A DNA stretch of 64,000 nucleotides from Nocardia grenadensis NBRC 108939 (GCF_001613445.1 NZ_BDCJ01000006.1:62001-126000); one strand, 5' to 3'; shown: positions 1-8,515, numbered from the stretch's first letter. Program-made: numbers and translations. The notes: generated by a model not told the origin, from the sequence alone.

Positions 1-1
1 G

Positions 2-574
2 GCCCTGCTGTACAACTTCGGTTTTTTCACCCTGCTCGCCTACACCCCCTTTCCGCTGGACATGGGCACCTACGCGATCGGCTTCATCTTCTGCGGCTGG
101 GGCATCCTGCTGGCCGTGGCTTCGGTGTTCTTCGCACCGAAACTGCAGCACCGTTTCGGCACGCTGCCGATGATCGCCGTCGCGGTCGGGCTGTTCGCCG
201 CGGATCTGGCGGTGATGGCGTTGTTCGCCGAGCACAAGCCGGTGCTGATCGCCGGTGTCGTTCTCGCGGGCCTGTTCCTCGGTGTGAACAACACACTGAT
301 CACCGAGGCCGTCATGATCTCCGCTCCGGTGGAACGCTCGACCGCGTCGGCGGCCTACAGCTTCGTCCGCTTCGTGGGCGGCGCCGCCGCACCGTGGCTG
401 GCGGGCAAACTCGGTGAGACCAGTGTTTCGCTGCCGTTCTGGGTGGGCGCGGTCTGCACCGCCGCCGGTGTGGTGGTGCTGCTGGCCGGCCGCTCGGCGC
501 TGGCCCATATCGACGACCACGACCCCGCTCCCCACAGTGTGGAGGAAGCGCAGGCGGTCACGGTCGGTGACTGA
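2..574 (+). CDS. MFS transporter, C-terminal part (5' end outside window)
   Basis: The reading frame is open from base 2, so the gene begins upstream of the window; about 190 residues are visible. They hold alternating hydrophobic segments, roughly six membrane helices, with the short basic loop 'APKLQHRFG' after the second visible helix, as in the second half of a 12-14 TM major facilitator. The run 'SAAYSFVRFVGGAAAPWLAG' is typical of drug:H+ antiporter-type MFS proteins. The tail is hydrophilic and acidic. Substrate cannot be told from this half. A strong hairpin terminator follows at once. Confidence 0.8.
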   Translation, partial: ALLYNFGFFTLLAYTPFPLDMGTYAIGFIFCGWGILLAVASVFFAPKLQHRFGTLPMIAVAVGLFAADLAVMALFAEHKPVLIAGVVLAGLFLGVNNTLITEAVMISAPVERSTASAAYSFVRFVGGAAAPWLAGKLGETSVSLPFWVGAVCTAAGVVVLLAGRSALAHIDDHDPAPHSVEEAQAVTVGD

Positions 575-593
575 CCTCCACAAGAAGTCTTCC

Positions 594-627
594 GCGGGTC
601 CCGCCGATAGGCGGGGCCCGCTCTTTT
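594..627 (+). terminator. Intrinsic terminator after the MFS gene
   Basis: Twelve-base arms GCGGGTCCCGCC and GGCGGGGCCCGC (one G-U pair) enclose the loop GATA and are followed by TCTTTT. It lies 20 nt after the MFS stop codon. Confidence 0.75.
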
Positions 628-669
628 CGTGACCATCCGGACAACCTGCCCGGCGTAGGGTCGGGGAGT

Positions 670-1413
670 ATGACCGAAGCACAGCGAGACGAGGTCCGGG
701 TCGAGACGATCCAGAAGCGGGTGCGGGTCTACCTCGGCGGCCATCTGGTCGCCGATACCGTGCGGCCCGCGCTGGTCTGGGAGAACCCCTATTACCCGGC
801 CTACTACATCCCGGCCGCCGATCTGCGCGCGAAACTCGAGTTCGACGGCAGCACGCGCACCTCGCCGCTCCTCGGGGAGGGGAGCGAATACACCGTCGTG
901 GTGGACGGCACCACGGCTGCCGGCGCCGCCCTGCGCTACGCGGATGAGCCGTTGCACGACCTGGTGCGGCTGGAGTGGGACGCGATGGACGAATGGTTCG
1001 AGGAGGACGAGCCCATCTACGTCCACCCCCGCAACCCGTACTCGCGGGTGGATATCCTGGCGAGCTCCCGGCATGTACGAGTGGAACTCGACGGTGTGAC
1101 CGTGGCCGATTCGCGGTCCCCACGGATCCTGTTCGAGACCGGGCTCCCGGCCCGTTTCTACCTGCCGCTCACCGATATCAGGATGGATCTGCTGCGGCCG
1201 TCGGACACTCACACCAGCTGCCCGTACAAGGGCAACGCCGACTACTGGCACATCCGCATCGGCGCGGACGAGTATCCGGATCTGGTGTGGATCTACCGGA
1301 CCCCGACCCCGGAGAGCCAGAAGATCGCCGGGCTGGCCTGCTTCTACAACGAGAAGGTCGATCTTTATATCGACGGCGAGTTGCGGGATCGGCCGCGAAG
1401 TCCGTTCAGCTGA
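670..1413 (+). CDS. DUF427 domain-containing protein (two copies)
   Basis: A 247-residue protein with two DUF427-like halves: residues about 10-90 ('VRVYLGGHLVADTVRPALVW', then 'YYIPAADL') and about 130-240 ('VRVELDGVTVADSRSPRIL', 'RFYLPLTDIRMDLL', then 'CPYKGNADYW'). The element 'CPYKG..YW' is a DUF427 hallmark. Biochemical function of the family is unknown. No signal peptide or membrane segment is visible. It stands alone between two hairpins and is transcribed towards ipdC, so it is probably monocistronic. A preceding GGGGAGT supports the ATG start. Confidence 0.8.
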   Translation: MTEAQRDEVRVETIQKRVRVYLGGHLVADTVRPALVWENPYYPAYYIPAADLRAKLEFDGSTRTSPLLGEGSEYTVVVDGTTAAGAALRYADEPLHDLVRLEWDAMDEWFEEDEPIYVHPRNPYSRVDILASSRHVRVELDGVTVADSRSPRILFETGLPARFYLPLTDIRMDLLRPSDTHTSCPYKGNADYWHIRIGADEYPDLVWIYRTPTPESQKIAGLACFYNEKVDLYIDGELRDRPRSPFS

Positions 1414-1509
1414 GCGCGGCCGCGGGCAGTCGTCGCCGCGGCGCGCTGCGCGAAATGCCCGCCGCGGCCGCGGTTGCCCGACCGGAGGACAGCGACTCCG
1501 CTACGACAA

Positions 1510-1537
1510 GGGCCCGCCCACCACAGTGGACGGGCCC
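1510..1537. terminator. Bidirectional hairpin between DUF427 gene and ipdC
   Basis: GGGCCCGCCCAC and GTGGACGGGCCC (one mismatch) around CACA, between two convergent genes. There is no clear T-run on either side. Confidence 0.5.
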
Positions 1538-1551
1538 GGGTGCCGCATACC

Positions 1552-2634
1552 TCAGCTCTTCGATTCGGTGCTCTGGGGCAGTGCGGCGAGGGCGCCGATC
1601 CGGGCGACCGCGTCCGTGACGATCCGATCGATCAACTCCTGGCAGGTGGGAAGATCCTCCAGGATGCCGCTCACCTGGCCCGCCGCCAGCACCCCGGCTT
1701 CGGTATTGCCCTCGACCAGCCCGGCGCGCAGCAGCATCGGGGTGTTGGCCGCCATGATCACCTGGGACCAGGTGAGGTCCTTGGCCTTGCGCATGGCCAG
1801 ACCGTCGCGGACCAGCGTGGACCATTTCATCCCGGTCATGCTCTTGAACCGGGCCGCATTGCCGACTGCGGCCGCGAGGCCGCGGGCCCGCCCCGAGTTC
1901 TCCAGCTTCTGCACGAGTTCGGTGTTGAGCACCCGATGCGGCATACCGTCGACCTTGGTGGACACCACTGTTTCGCCCAGTTGGCGGCGCAGGTATTCCT
2001 GTTTCACCGTATCCGGGACGCTGCTCTCCTGCGTGAGCAGGAAACGGGTGCCCATCGCGACCCCGGCGGCACCGTAGGCGAGGGCGGCGGCGAGGCCGCG
2101 TCCGTCGAAGAAGCCGCCGGCCGCGACCACCGGGATATCGACCGCGTCCAGGACCGACGGCAGCAGCAGCGTCGTGGCCACCGGGCCGGTGTGCCCGCCG
2201 CCCTCGCCGCCCTGGACGACCACGGCGTCCGCGCCCCAGGAGGCGACCTTCACCGCGTGCTTGGCCGCGCCGATCGACGGAACCACCACCACACCCGCGT
2301 CTTTCAGCTTGGCGATGAGGTCCTTCTTCGGTGCCAGGGCGAAGGAGGCGACCTTGACGTTCTCGCGGATGAGCAGATCGATCCGCTCGGGTGCGTCCGA
2401 GGCGTCGGCGCGGATGTTCACGCCGAACGGTTTATCGGTCTGCGCCTTGGTTTTGGCGATGGCCGTTGCCAGCTCGTCGTAGGTCATGGTGGCCGAGGCC
2501 AGAATGCCCAGCCCACCGGCATTGGAGGTGGCCGAGACCAGGCTCGGGCCCGCCACCCAGCCCATACCGGTCTGCACGACGGGATGCTCGATCCCGACGA
2601 GTTCGGTCAGCGGGGTCCGCAGCCGGGCAGTCAC
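1552..2634 (-). CDS. ipdC: IpdC-like flavin oxidoreductase (nitronate monooxygenase family)
   Basis: The 360-residue protein has a 2-nitropropane-dioxygenase TIM-barrel look: 'PVVQTGMGWVAGPSLV' at the N-terminus and the FMN-phosphate loops 'VVQGGEGGGHTGP' and 'VVAAGGFFDGRGLAAAL'. Family proteins bind FMN. Placed last in an ipdA-ipdB-ipdC string it matches M. tuberculosis Rv3553 (IpdC), which acts on a CoA intermediate derived from HIP, the C/D-ring remnant of steroids. Its GTG start overlaps the ipdB stop by 4 bp, implying translational coupling. Position and order, more than sequence, decide between IpdC and a generic nitronate monooxygenase. Confidence 0.85.
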   Translation of the reverse strand: MTARLRTPLTELVGIEHPVVQTGMGWVAGPSLVSATSNAGGLGILASATMTYDELATAIAKTKAQTDKPFGVNIRADASDAPERIDLLIRENVKVASFALAPKKDLIAKLKDAGVVVVPSIGAAKHAVKVASWGADAVVVQGGEGGGHTGPVATTLLLPSVLDAVDIPVVAAGGFFDGRGLAAALAYGAAGVAMGTRFLLTQESSVPDTVKQEYLRRQLGETVVSTKVDGMPHRVLNTELVQKLENSGRARGLAAAVGNAARFKSMTGMKWSTLVRDGLAMRKAKDLTWSQVIMAANTPMLLRAGLVEGNTEAGVLAAGQVSGILEDLPTCQELIDRIVTDAVARIGALAALPQSTESKS

Positions 2635-3389
2635 TGCGGGACCTCCCGATCGCGGATCATCTTCGGATCCAGGACCTCGCGGATGATCCGCAGCTCCTCG
2701 TCACTGGGCAGCCGGGACTCCTCGGCCGTGCCCAGGTCGGCGATCTCGAAGGCGGTGTTCTCCGCGACCTCACCGGCGGTGACCCCTGGGTGCAGGCTCA
2801 GCGCGCGCATCGTGTGGTCCGGGCCGTTGAAATCGAAAACGCCCAGATTGCTGACCACCCGGTGGATGTGGTGGAAGCGGAAGGCCGGGTTGTCCGGGTC
2901 GACCTTGTCGTAACCGACGCCCGCGACGATATCCACCTTCTCGCCGAACACTCGCTTGGTGTGCCGTCCGACCCAGTAGCTGGTGGGGTGGTTGATGGTG
3001 TTGCCAGGTGCGCCGCGGACGCCGAACATCTGCCGGGTCGGTTGCTGGAGCGGGCCGAAGGCCGAGAGGTTCTGATTACCGTAGCGATCGATCTGGTTGG
3101 CGCCCATGACCACATGGCGGCGGCCCGAGGCCAGCACATCGAACACCTTGCGGAACGGGATCCAACCCTCCACCGGCGCCTTACCGCCGAGCGGTGGGGT
3201 CTCGGCGAGGAAGAACGCTTCGCCGTCGGAGATCAGCAGGTCGGGTTCGAAGGTGAGTTTGGCCAGCCGCGCGCCCAGCTGCGCCATCGGCGACATGGGA
3301 CTGGCGAAGATCTCTCCGGCGCCGCGAAAGATCTCGGCGCAGGCGACCGCGCACACTTCGGCGCGGGTGATGGTTTCGGTGCTGGTCAC
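2631..3389 (-). CDS. ipdB: IpdB, beta subunit of the steroid ring-C hydrolase
   Basis: A 252-residue protein of the class I CoA-transferase beta fold ('VMGANQIDRYGNQNLSAFG', 'GAPGNTINHPTSYW', 'HPGVTAGEVAENTAFEI'). IpdA and IpdB form a heteromer which, in M. tuberculosis and Rhodococcus, hydrolyses ring C of COCHEA-CoA instead of transferring CoA. The gene overlaps ipdA by 4 bp upstream and ipdC by 4 bp downstream, so the three are one transcription unit with echA20. Expected control is KstR2, through the palindrome upstream of echA20. Length and gene order agree with Rv3552. Confidence 0.88.
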   Translation of the reverse strand: MTSTETITRAEVCAVACAEIFRGAGEIFASPMSPMAQLGARLAKLTFEPDLLISDGEAFFLAETPPLGGKAPVEGWIPFRKVFDVLASGRRHVVMGANQIDRYGNQNLSAFGPLQQPTRQMFGVRGAPGNTINHPTSYWVGRHTKRVFGEKVDIVAGVGYDKVDPDNPAFRFHHIHRVVSNLGVFDFNGPDHTMRALSLHPGVTAGEVAENTAFEIADLGTAEESRLPSDEELRIIREVLDPKMIRDREVPQ

Positions 3390-4279
3390 CGCTCCTCCTC
3401 GAATCGCGCGACGGCGGCCTGGTAGTCGGCTTCGGAGCCGCTGAGATAGGTGTCGACGAAGGTCTGCCAGGTCTCCGGCGACCCGGCGGCTTCGACGTAG
3501 TGCCGCTGGAATTTCTCGTCCCGGCCGTAGCTCTCACCACCGAGGGTGAAATGCGCGCCGTTCGGGGCCTCGGCCACCGCGTCCACCATCATGCGGTTGA
3601 GCAGCAGCGCTTGCTGGGGAACGGTTTTCACCAGTTCCTCGGTCTCCACGAGACGTTCCACCGAGAGGTAGCGTTTCTCGGCGGCCAGGCAGAACAGATC
3701 GTCCATGTAGGGGTCCACGCCCTGGTAGGCGGCATTACCGTGCGCGTCACCGATGTTCAGATGCACCAGCGCGGCGTCGAGGTTCAAGGCCGGCATGGCG
3801 ATCAGGGTCTCCGAACGGCCGTCCGGGCCCGGGTACGGCGAGGTCACGGTCCGCAGTTCGCCGTCCCAGAAGTTGGGCACATCCGACCCCAGGCCGGCAC
3901 GGATCGGCAGGAACGGCAGGCGCGCCGCGGCCGCCTCGAGCCCGCATTTGAGCATGCCCTCATCCATTTCCCGGGCGACGAGCTGCCCGGAAATGCGGGC
4001 CTTCGCGAACCAGGGGTCGTAGAACGGCGCCGAGTCGAGGGAGACGAACCCGTAGTAGGCCTTGCGGACCTTCCCGGCCGAGAGCAGCAACCCCAGGTCC
4101 GGGCCCCCGTAGGTGACCACCGTCAGATCAGTGACATCGGACCGCAGCAGGGCCCGCACCAGGGCCATCGGCTTCCGCCGGGAACCCCAGCCGCCGATGC
4201 CGATGGTCATCCCGCTGCGCAGTTCGCCGACGATCTCGTCCAGCGTTTTCCGCTTGTCTCGCATGGTCTTCCGTTCCAC
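3386..4279 (-). CDS. ipdA: IpdA, alpha subunit of the steroid ring-C hydrolase
   Basis: A 297-residue class I CoA-transferase-like alpha subunit: 'MTIGIGGWGSRRKPMALVRAL' region near the N-terminus, 'VVTYGGPDLGLLLSAGKV', and 'AALVHLNIGDAHGNAAYQG'. It pairs with the next gene, ipdB, as in Rv3551-Rv3552. The IpdAB complex opens the last steroid carbon ring as a CoA thioester. The chosen GTG start lies 1 nt after the echA20 stop, with AAGGA upstream; an in-frame ATG five codons later is the alternative. It is the second gene of the echA20-ipdABC operon. Confidence 0.88.
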   Translation of the reverse strand: MERKTMRDKRKTLDEIVGELRSGMTIGIGGWGSRRKPMALVRALLRSDVTDLTVVTYGGPDLGLLLSAGKVRKAYYGFVSLDSAPFYDPWFAKARISGQLVAREMDEGMLKCGLEAAAARLPFLPIRAGLGSDVPNFWDGELRTVTSPYPGPDGRSETLIAMPALNLDAALVHLNIGDAHGNAAYQGVDPYMDDLFCLAAEKRYLSVERLVETEELVKTVPQQALLLNRMMVDAVAEAPNGAHFTLGGESYGRDEKFQRHYVEAAGSPETWQTFVDTYLSGSEADYQAAVARFEEER

Positions 4280-4280
4280 G

Positions 4281-5057
4281 TCAGTTCTTTTCCTTCTGCG
4301 CCGCCAGGTCTTGGTCGAAGCGTTCGCGGATCTCGTCGGAGGCTCCGGAGAGGTTCAGTTCGAAGGTGAATCCCTGCTCGAAGCGGTAGCTGCGGTGCAC
4401 GTCCTGCAGGTCGATGCCGTTGAGGGCGCGTTTGGCGGCCCGGATGACCCGGCCGTCCTTGGCCGCGATGTCCTTGGCGACCTCGAGCGCGGCGGCATCG
4501 AGTTCCTCCCGGGGGACCACCTTCAGTACGGAGCCGTAATGATGCAACTGCTGGGCGGTGGCGGTGCTCGCGGTGAAGAAGAGCGCGCGCATGAGGTGCT
4601 GGGGGACCAGCCGGGCCAGGTGGGTGGCGGCGCCGAGCGCACCGCGGTCGACCTCGGGCAGGCCGAAGGTCGCGTCCTCGGAGGCGATGATGATATCGGA
4701 GTTGCCGACCAGACCGATCCCGCCGCCGAGGCAGAAGCCTTGGACCGCGGTGACGACCGGGACCGGGCAGTCGTAGACCGCGCCGAATGCCTCGAAGCAT
4801 CCGTGGTTGGCGTCGATGAGCGCCTGATGGCCGGGTTTGCGCTGGATTTCCTTGATATCGACGCCCGCGTTGAAGCCCCGGTTCTCGGCGCGCAGCACCA
4901 CCACGCGGGTCTGCGGGTCGCGCCCGGCGGCACGGATCTCGTCGGCGAGGGCGAACCAGCCGTCCGAGGGTATGGCGTTGACCGGCGGATAGTCGACCGT
5001 GACCACGGCGATTCCGGCGGATTCCGAATGGCGCTTGATCCCCATCGCGTATCCCAT
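4281..5057 (-). CDS. echA20: EchA20-like enoyl-CoA hydratase/hydrolase (steroid ring D)
   Basis: A crotonase-fold protein of 258 residues: 'GVDIKEIQ' and 'FCLGGGIGLVGNSDIIIA' give the oxyanion-hole region, followed by 'FGLPEVDRGALGAATHLARL'. In the steroid pathway EchA20 (Rv3550) hydrolyses ring D of HIEC-CoA before IpdAB opens ring C. It is the first gene of the minus-strand operon, and the KstR2-type palindrome ends 24 nt upstream. An in-frame ATG at 5045 is an equally possible start, giving 254 residues, closer to the 247 of M. tuberculosis. Confidence 0.87.
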   Translation of the reverse strand: MGYAMGIKRHSESAGIAVVTVDYPPVNAIPSDGWFALADEIRAAGRDPQTRVVVLRAENRGFNAGVDIKEIQRKPGHQALIDANHGCFEAFGAVYDCPVPVVTAVQGFCLGGGIGLVGNSDIIIASEDATFGLPEVDRGALGAATHLARLVPQHLMRALFFTASTATAQQLHHYGSVLKVVPREELDAAALEVAKDIAAKDGRVIRAAKRALNGIDLQDVHRSYRFEQGFTFELNLSGASDEIRERFDQDLAAQKEKN

Positions 5058-5081
5058 CTGGCATCTCGAGCATCTTGGCTA

Positions 5082-5099
5082 AGCAAGCAATTGCTTGGT
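5082..5099. promoter_or_regulatory. KstR2-type operator between echA20 and SDR
   Basis: AGCAAGCAATTGCTTGGT contains a perfect 14-bp palindrome, CAAGCAATTGCTTG. Read against the published KstR2 consensus as I recall it (AnCAAGnnCTTGnT), it holds two overlapping near-matches, each one base off. It is the only such palindrome in the divergent promoter, as expected for shared control of both arms. Confidence 0.75.
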
Positions 5100-5110
5100 A
5101 GGTTAACACG

Positions 5111-5908
5111 GTGGCACTCGAAATCGACCTGTCCGATCGCGTCGTTCTGGTAACCGGCGGCGTCCGCGGCGTCGGCGCGGGGATCAGCCGCGTCCTGCTG
5201 GCCGCCGGGGCGACCGTGGTGGCATGCGCCCGCCGTCCCGGCGATACTCCCGTCGAGGTGGACGGGCGGCAGACCGACTTCCTGCCGTGCGATGTCCGCG
5301 ACCCGGCGGCCGTGGCGGAGCTGATCGCCGAGATCGTCCGGCGGCACGGGCGGCTGGATCACGCGGTGAACAATGCCGGTGGCGCCCCCTATGCCCTGGC
5401 ACGGGATGCCAGCCCCAAATTCCACACCAAGATCATCGAGCTGAACCTGCTCTCGGCCCTGCACGTCGCCCAGGCGGCACACGCGGTGATCAGCGAGCAG
5501 GAAGACGGCGGTTCGATCGTCAATATCTCCAGCCTCAGCGGTCACCGGCCCTCACCGGGCACCGCCGCCTACGGTGCGGCCAAGGCGGGAGTGGACGCCC
5601 TCACCGTGTCCCTCGCCGCGGAATGGGCGCCCAAGGTCCGGATCAACTCCCTGGTGGTCGGTGCGGTGGAAACCGAACTGAGCGCCCTGCACTACGGCGA
5701 CGCCGACGGAGTGGCCGCCGTCGGGCAGACCATCCCGATGGGCCGGCTGGCCCGGCCCGAGGATATCGGCAACGGGGTGGCCTTCCTGCTCTCCCCGCTG
5801 GCCGGGTACATCTCCGGGGCGACCCTGCAGATCCACGGCGGCGGCGAACCCCCGGCCTTCTTGGCGGTCGCGACCGCCACCCATTCCGGTGACGCGGCGA
5901 AGGCCTGA
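5111..5908 (+). CDS. Short-chain dehydrogenase of the HIP block (Rv3549c-like)
   Basis: A 265-residue classical SDR: cofactor loop 'VTGGVRGVGAGISRVL', 'NNAGG', serine in 'IVNISSLSG', and catalytic 'YGAAK'. The GTG start lies 11 nt after the KstR2-like palindrome with no Shine-Dalgarno sequence, suggesting a leaderless transcript. Divergent from echA20 and followed by a second SDR, it matches the position of Rv3549c. These SDRs are in the KstR2 regulon in mycobacteria, but the exact hydroxy-acyl-CoA substrate is not established to my knowledge. NAD(P) preference cannot be read with certainty. Confidence 0.85.
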   Translation: MALEIDLSDRVVLVTGGVRGVGAGISRVLLAAGATVVACARRPGDTPVEVDGRQTDFLPCDVRDPAAVAELIAEIVRRHGRLDHAVNNAGGAPYALARDASPKFHTKIIELNLLSALHVAQAAHAVISEQEDGGSIVNISSLSGHRPSPGTAAYGAAKAGVDALTVSLAAEWAPKVRINSLVVGAVETELSALHYGDADGVAAVGQTIPMGRLARPEDIGNGVAFLLSPLAGYISGATLQIHGGGEPPAFLAVATATHSGDAAKA

Positions 5909-5952
5909 CCTCCAGCTCGAACAGATATCGACCATCGACGATAGGAACGGAC

Positions 5953-6864
5953 ATGGCAACCGAGGGCATCTGCGCCGGACGGATCGTGATCATCACCGGC
6001 GCCGGGCGGGGTATCGGCCGGGCACACGCCCTGGCCTTCGCCGCCGAGGGCGCGAAGGTCGTGGTGAACGATCTCGGCTCGACGCTCAGCGGTGAGTCGA
6101 CTGCGGAAACTCCCGCCCAGCAGGTGGTCTCGGAGATCCGGGCGGCCGGTGGGGAAGCAGTGGCCAACGGTGACGACGTGGCGAGCTGGGAGGGCGCGCA
6201 GCGGCTCGTCCAACAGGCGGTGGACACCTTCGGCGGCTTGGACGTCCTGGTCAACAATGCCGGATTCGTCCGCGACCGGATGCTGGTCAACCTCGCCGAA
6301 GACGAATGGGATTCGGTGGTCCGCGTACACCTCAAGGGGCATTTCGCCACCATGCGCCATGCGGCCGCGTACTGGCGTGCGGAATCCAAGGCGGGTCGTG
6401 CCGTGGATGCCCGGATCATCAACACCAGTTCCGGCGCCGGCCTGCAGGGCAGCGTCGGCCAGGGGAACTACGGGGCCGCCAAGGCGGGTATCGCCGGCCT
6501 CACCCTGACGGCCGCGGCCGAATTCGGGCGGTACGGAGTCACGGTGAACGCGATCGCCCCTTCCGCCCGCACACGAATGACCGAAACCGTTTTCGCCGAC
6601 ATGATGGCCGCACCCGAGGACGGGTTCGACGCCATGGCGCCGGAGAACATCTCACCGATCGTGGTGTGGCTGGGCAGTACGGAATCGACCGGTGTCACCG
6701 GCCGGATGTTCGAGGTCGAGGGCGGTCGCCTCGCCCTGGCCGAGGGCTGGCGCCACGGGGTGCCGGTCGACCGCGGCGCGCGGTGGAATCCCGCCGAACT
6801 CGGCACCGTGGTGTCGGAGCTGATCGCTAAGGGCGCGACGCCGGAACCCGTATACGGCGCCTGA
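5953..6864 (+). CDS. Short-chain dehydrogenase (Rv3548c-like)
   Basis: A 303-residue SDR with 'ITGAGRGIGRAHALAFA', 'VLVNNAGFVRDRML', 'IINTSSGAGLQG' and 'YGAAKAG'. Its length and the insertion 'AAAYWRAESKAGRAVDAR' before the active-site serine put it in the same long subgroup as Hsd4A (29528-30433 in this window). It is the second gene of the plus-strand SDR unit, 44 nt after the first, and is closed by a large palindrome. A role in HIP degradation is inferred from position next to ipdABC and from Rv3548c in the KstR2 regulon. Confidence 0.85.
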   Translation: MATEGICAGRIVIITGAGRGIGRAHALAFAAEGAKVVVNDLGSTLSGESTAETPAQQVVSEIRAAGGEAVANGDDVASWEGAQRLVQQAVDTFGGLDVLVNNAGFVRDRMLVNLAEDEWDSVVRVHLKGHFATMRHAAAYWRAESKAGRAVDARIINTSSGAGLQGSVGQGNYGAAKAGIAGLTLTAAAEFGRYGVTVNAIAPSARTRMTETVFADMMAAPEDGFDAMAPENISPIVVWLGSTESTGVTGRMFEVEGGRLALAEGWRHGVPVDRGARWNPAELGTVVSELIAKGATPEPVYGA

Positions 6865-6878
6865 GGATTCGCAGTTCG

Positions 6879-6922
6879 AACGGGTCCGTCCCGCCGCCGG
6901 CCGGCGGCGGGACGGACCCGTT
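6879..6922 (+). terminator. 44-bp perfect palindrome after the SDR pair
   Basis: Two exactly complementary 22-base arms, running from AACGGGTCC to GGACCCGTT, meet without a loop 14 nt after the SDR stop. TTTCGG follows. It most likely acts as a terminator or transcript-end hairpin. Confidence 0.65.
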
Positions 6923-7177
6923 TCGGTATAGACCCGTTGCCGTCCAGCTACCGGACCTCGCACCGGGTGATTGTGATCTATCCCACCCCCTCCGCGGCAT
7001 TGTTCGTGGTGCGCTGGCACTCGAGCAGCGTTTGGTCGGAGGCGGCCGCCGGATATCGTCACTTCCTCATGCAGCGGTGAGTTTGCTGGTTTACCATGGG
7101 CAACCATCTGTTCGTTCTACCCGGAAGACGTCATCGCCGGGCGAATCCGCAATATCGATCGAGGGGTTGACTGGCGC

Positions 7178-8515
7178 ATGGCCGTGGGTCGCATCAAGCG
7201 ATTGCTTGCAGTAGCCGGAGCGGCCGGATGCCTGGGGTTGGTCGGCGGACCGACACTCGCGCAAGCGAATCCGGGCCGGGCGCCGGCGACCGAACAGGGC
7301 CCCTCCGGTAGCGGAGGTGGCGGTGCCGCCCCACCACCACCGGGCGCGCACCCGTCCGAGGGCGGCCCACTCGCCATACCGGGTGGTGAACCGGAGTCGG
7401 GCGACGTGAGCGGAGAACGAGCTCCGGCCGAATCGGACGCACCCACCGGTCTCGGAACGGGTAGTAGTGCACCGGCGCCGGACTCCGATACCGGTAGCAG
7501 CGGTGTGGATTCCGGTGATATCGCGCAGTGGCAGCCCCTGGGCATTCCCGGCCGGATCCAGGAGCCGGAACCGGCCGATACGGCCGGGCCCGCACCGGTC
7601 GCGGCGCCGCTACCGGACCCGGCGCCGGTCGCCGAACCCGTCGCCCCGGTGGGGTTGGGTACCGCTCTCGGCACCATCCTGGCCACCGGCTCGGCGGCCG
7701 TCGGCTCGGCCGCCGCGGCGCCTCTCGGTGCCACCGGCTCCGCCGCGCTGGGTACCGGATCAGCAGTCCTCGGAACAGGTTCCGCCGCAGTGGGTTCGGC
7801 CGGTCTCGGGGTGGGTGCGACCGGTTCCGCCGGACTGGGCACCGGTTCGGCTGCTCTCGGAACAGGTTCCGCCGCAGTGGGTTCGGCTGGAGTGGGTGTA
7901 CTGGGCACGGGATCGGCCGCGCTGGGGTCGGCCGGAGTCGGGGTGCTCGGCACCGGTTCGGCCGCGACCGGTTCGGCCGGCGCCGGGATACTCGGCACCG
8001 GTTCCGCCGGTGTGGGTTCGGCTGCCGTGGGCTCGGCGGCCACCGGATCTGCTGCCGCCGGTTCGGCGGCGACAGGTTCCGCCGCGCTGGGTTCGGCCGG
8101 GGTGGGTTCCGCGGCTCCCCTTCTGCTCCTGCTGCTGCCGGTGCCACCGGTTCCGGCGGCCCCGGTCGGGCCGCCATTGGCATTACCGTCGCCAGGCGGG
8201 GCAGGGGGCGGTGCCGGTGCCCCGGCGATCGGGGTGGCCGTGCCGTTGCCCGTGGTCGCGCCGCCCGCCGTCCCCGCCGCGCCCGCTCCCGGCGGGTCCG
8301 CGCCGTCGGTCGTCGCCGCGCCGCCGAATCATGCGGTGCGCCCGACCAATGCCGAGGGCCTGCTGCCCGAACCCAAGGTCCTGTCGGTGATCGGCGGGCT
8401 GGTCGCCCTGGCCATCGCCGGCGGCGGTTCGGCCGTGATGAGTTATCACAGCGCCGCCCAGGCGCAGGCGCGCCTCGATGCCGCGCGTGCCGAATTCTTC
8501 GGAACGGGCGCGTGA
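7178..8515 (+). CDS. Exported Gly/Ser/Ala-repeat protein with C-terminal membrane segment
   Basis: A 445-residue protein. Residues 1-30 are a signal peptide (basic start, 'LLAVAGAAGCLGLVGG', cleavage near 'AQA'). Residues about 30-160 are Pro/Gly/Glu-rich. Residues about 160-310 are degenerate repeats of GTGSAALGSAGVGV type. A hydrophobic 'LLLLLLPVPPVP' stretch and a Pro/Ala linker follow, then a membrane helix 'VIGGLVALAIAGGGSAVM' near the end with a short charged tail. It looks like a surface or wall-spanning protein held at the membrane; no enzyme domain is seen. It overlaps the peptidase gene by the GTGA motif and so is probably co-transcribed. The family is not recognised. Confidence 0.7.
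   Translation: MAVGRIKRLLAVAGAAGCLGLVGGPTLAQANPGRAPATEQGPSGSGGGGAAPPPPGAHPSEGGPLAIPGGEPESGDVSGERAPAESDAPTGLGTGSSAPAPDSDTGSSGVDSGDIAQWQPLGIPGRIQEPEPADTAGPAPVAAPLPDPAPVAEPVAPVGLGTALGTILATGSAAVGSAAAAPLGATGSAALGTGSAVLGTGSAAVGSAGLGVGATGSAGLGTGSAALGTGSAAVGSAGVGVLGTGSAALGSAGVGVLGTGSAATGSAGAGILGTGSAGVGSAAVGSAATGSAAAGSAATGSAALGSAGVGSAAPLLLLLLPVPPVPAAPVGPPLALPSPGGAGGGAGAPAIGVAVPLPVVAPPAVPAAPAPGGSAPSVVAAPPNHAVRPTNAEGLLPEPKVLSVIGGLVALAIAGGGSAVMSYHSAAQAQARLDAARAEFFGTGA
7660..8120 (+). repeat. Degenerate tandem repeat coding Gly-Ser-Ala units
   Basis: Tandem units of about 15-60 bp built on GGCACCGGTTCGGCCG. An identical 32-nt stretch occurs at 7769-7800 and 7856-7887, 87 bp apart, showing recent duplication. 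The reading frame is kept throughout. Confidence 0.8.

Noticed and set aside
7660..8120. CRISPR-like regular repeat
   Set aside because: Units vary in length and sequence, have no spacers and stay in frame in a coding region.
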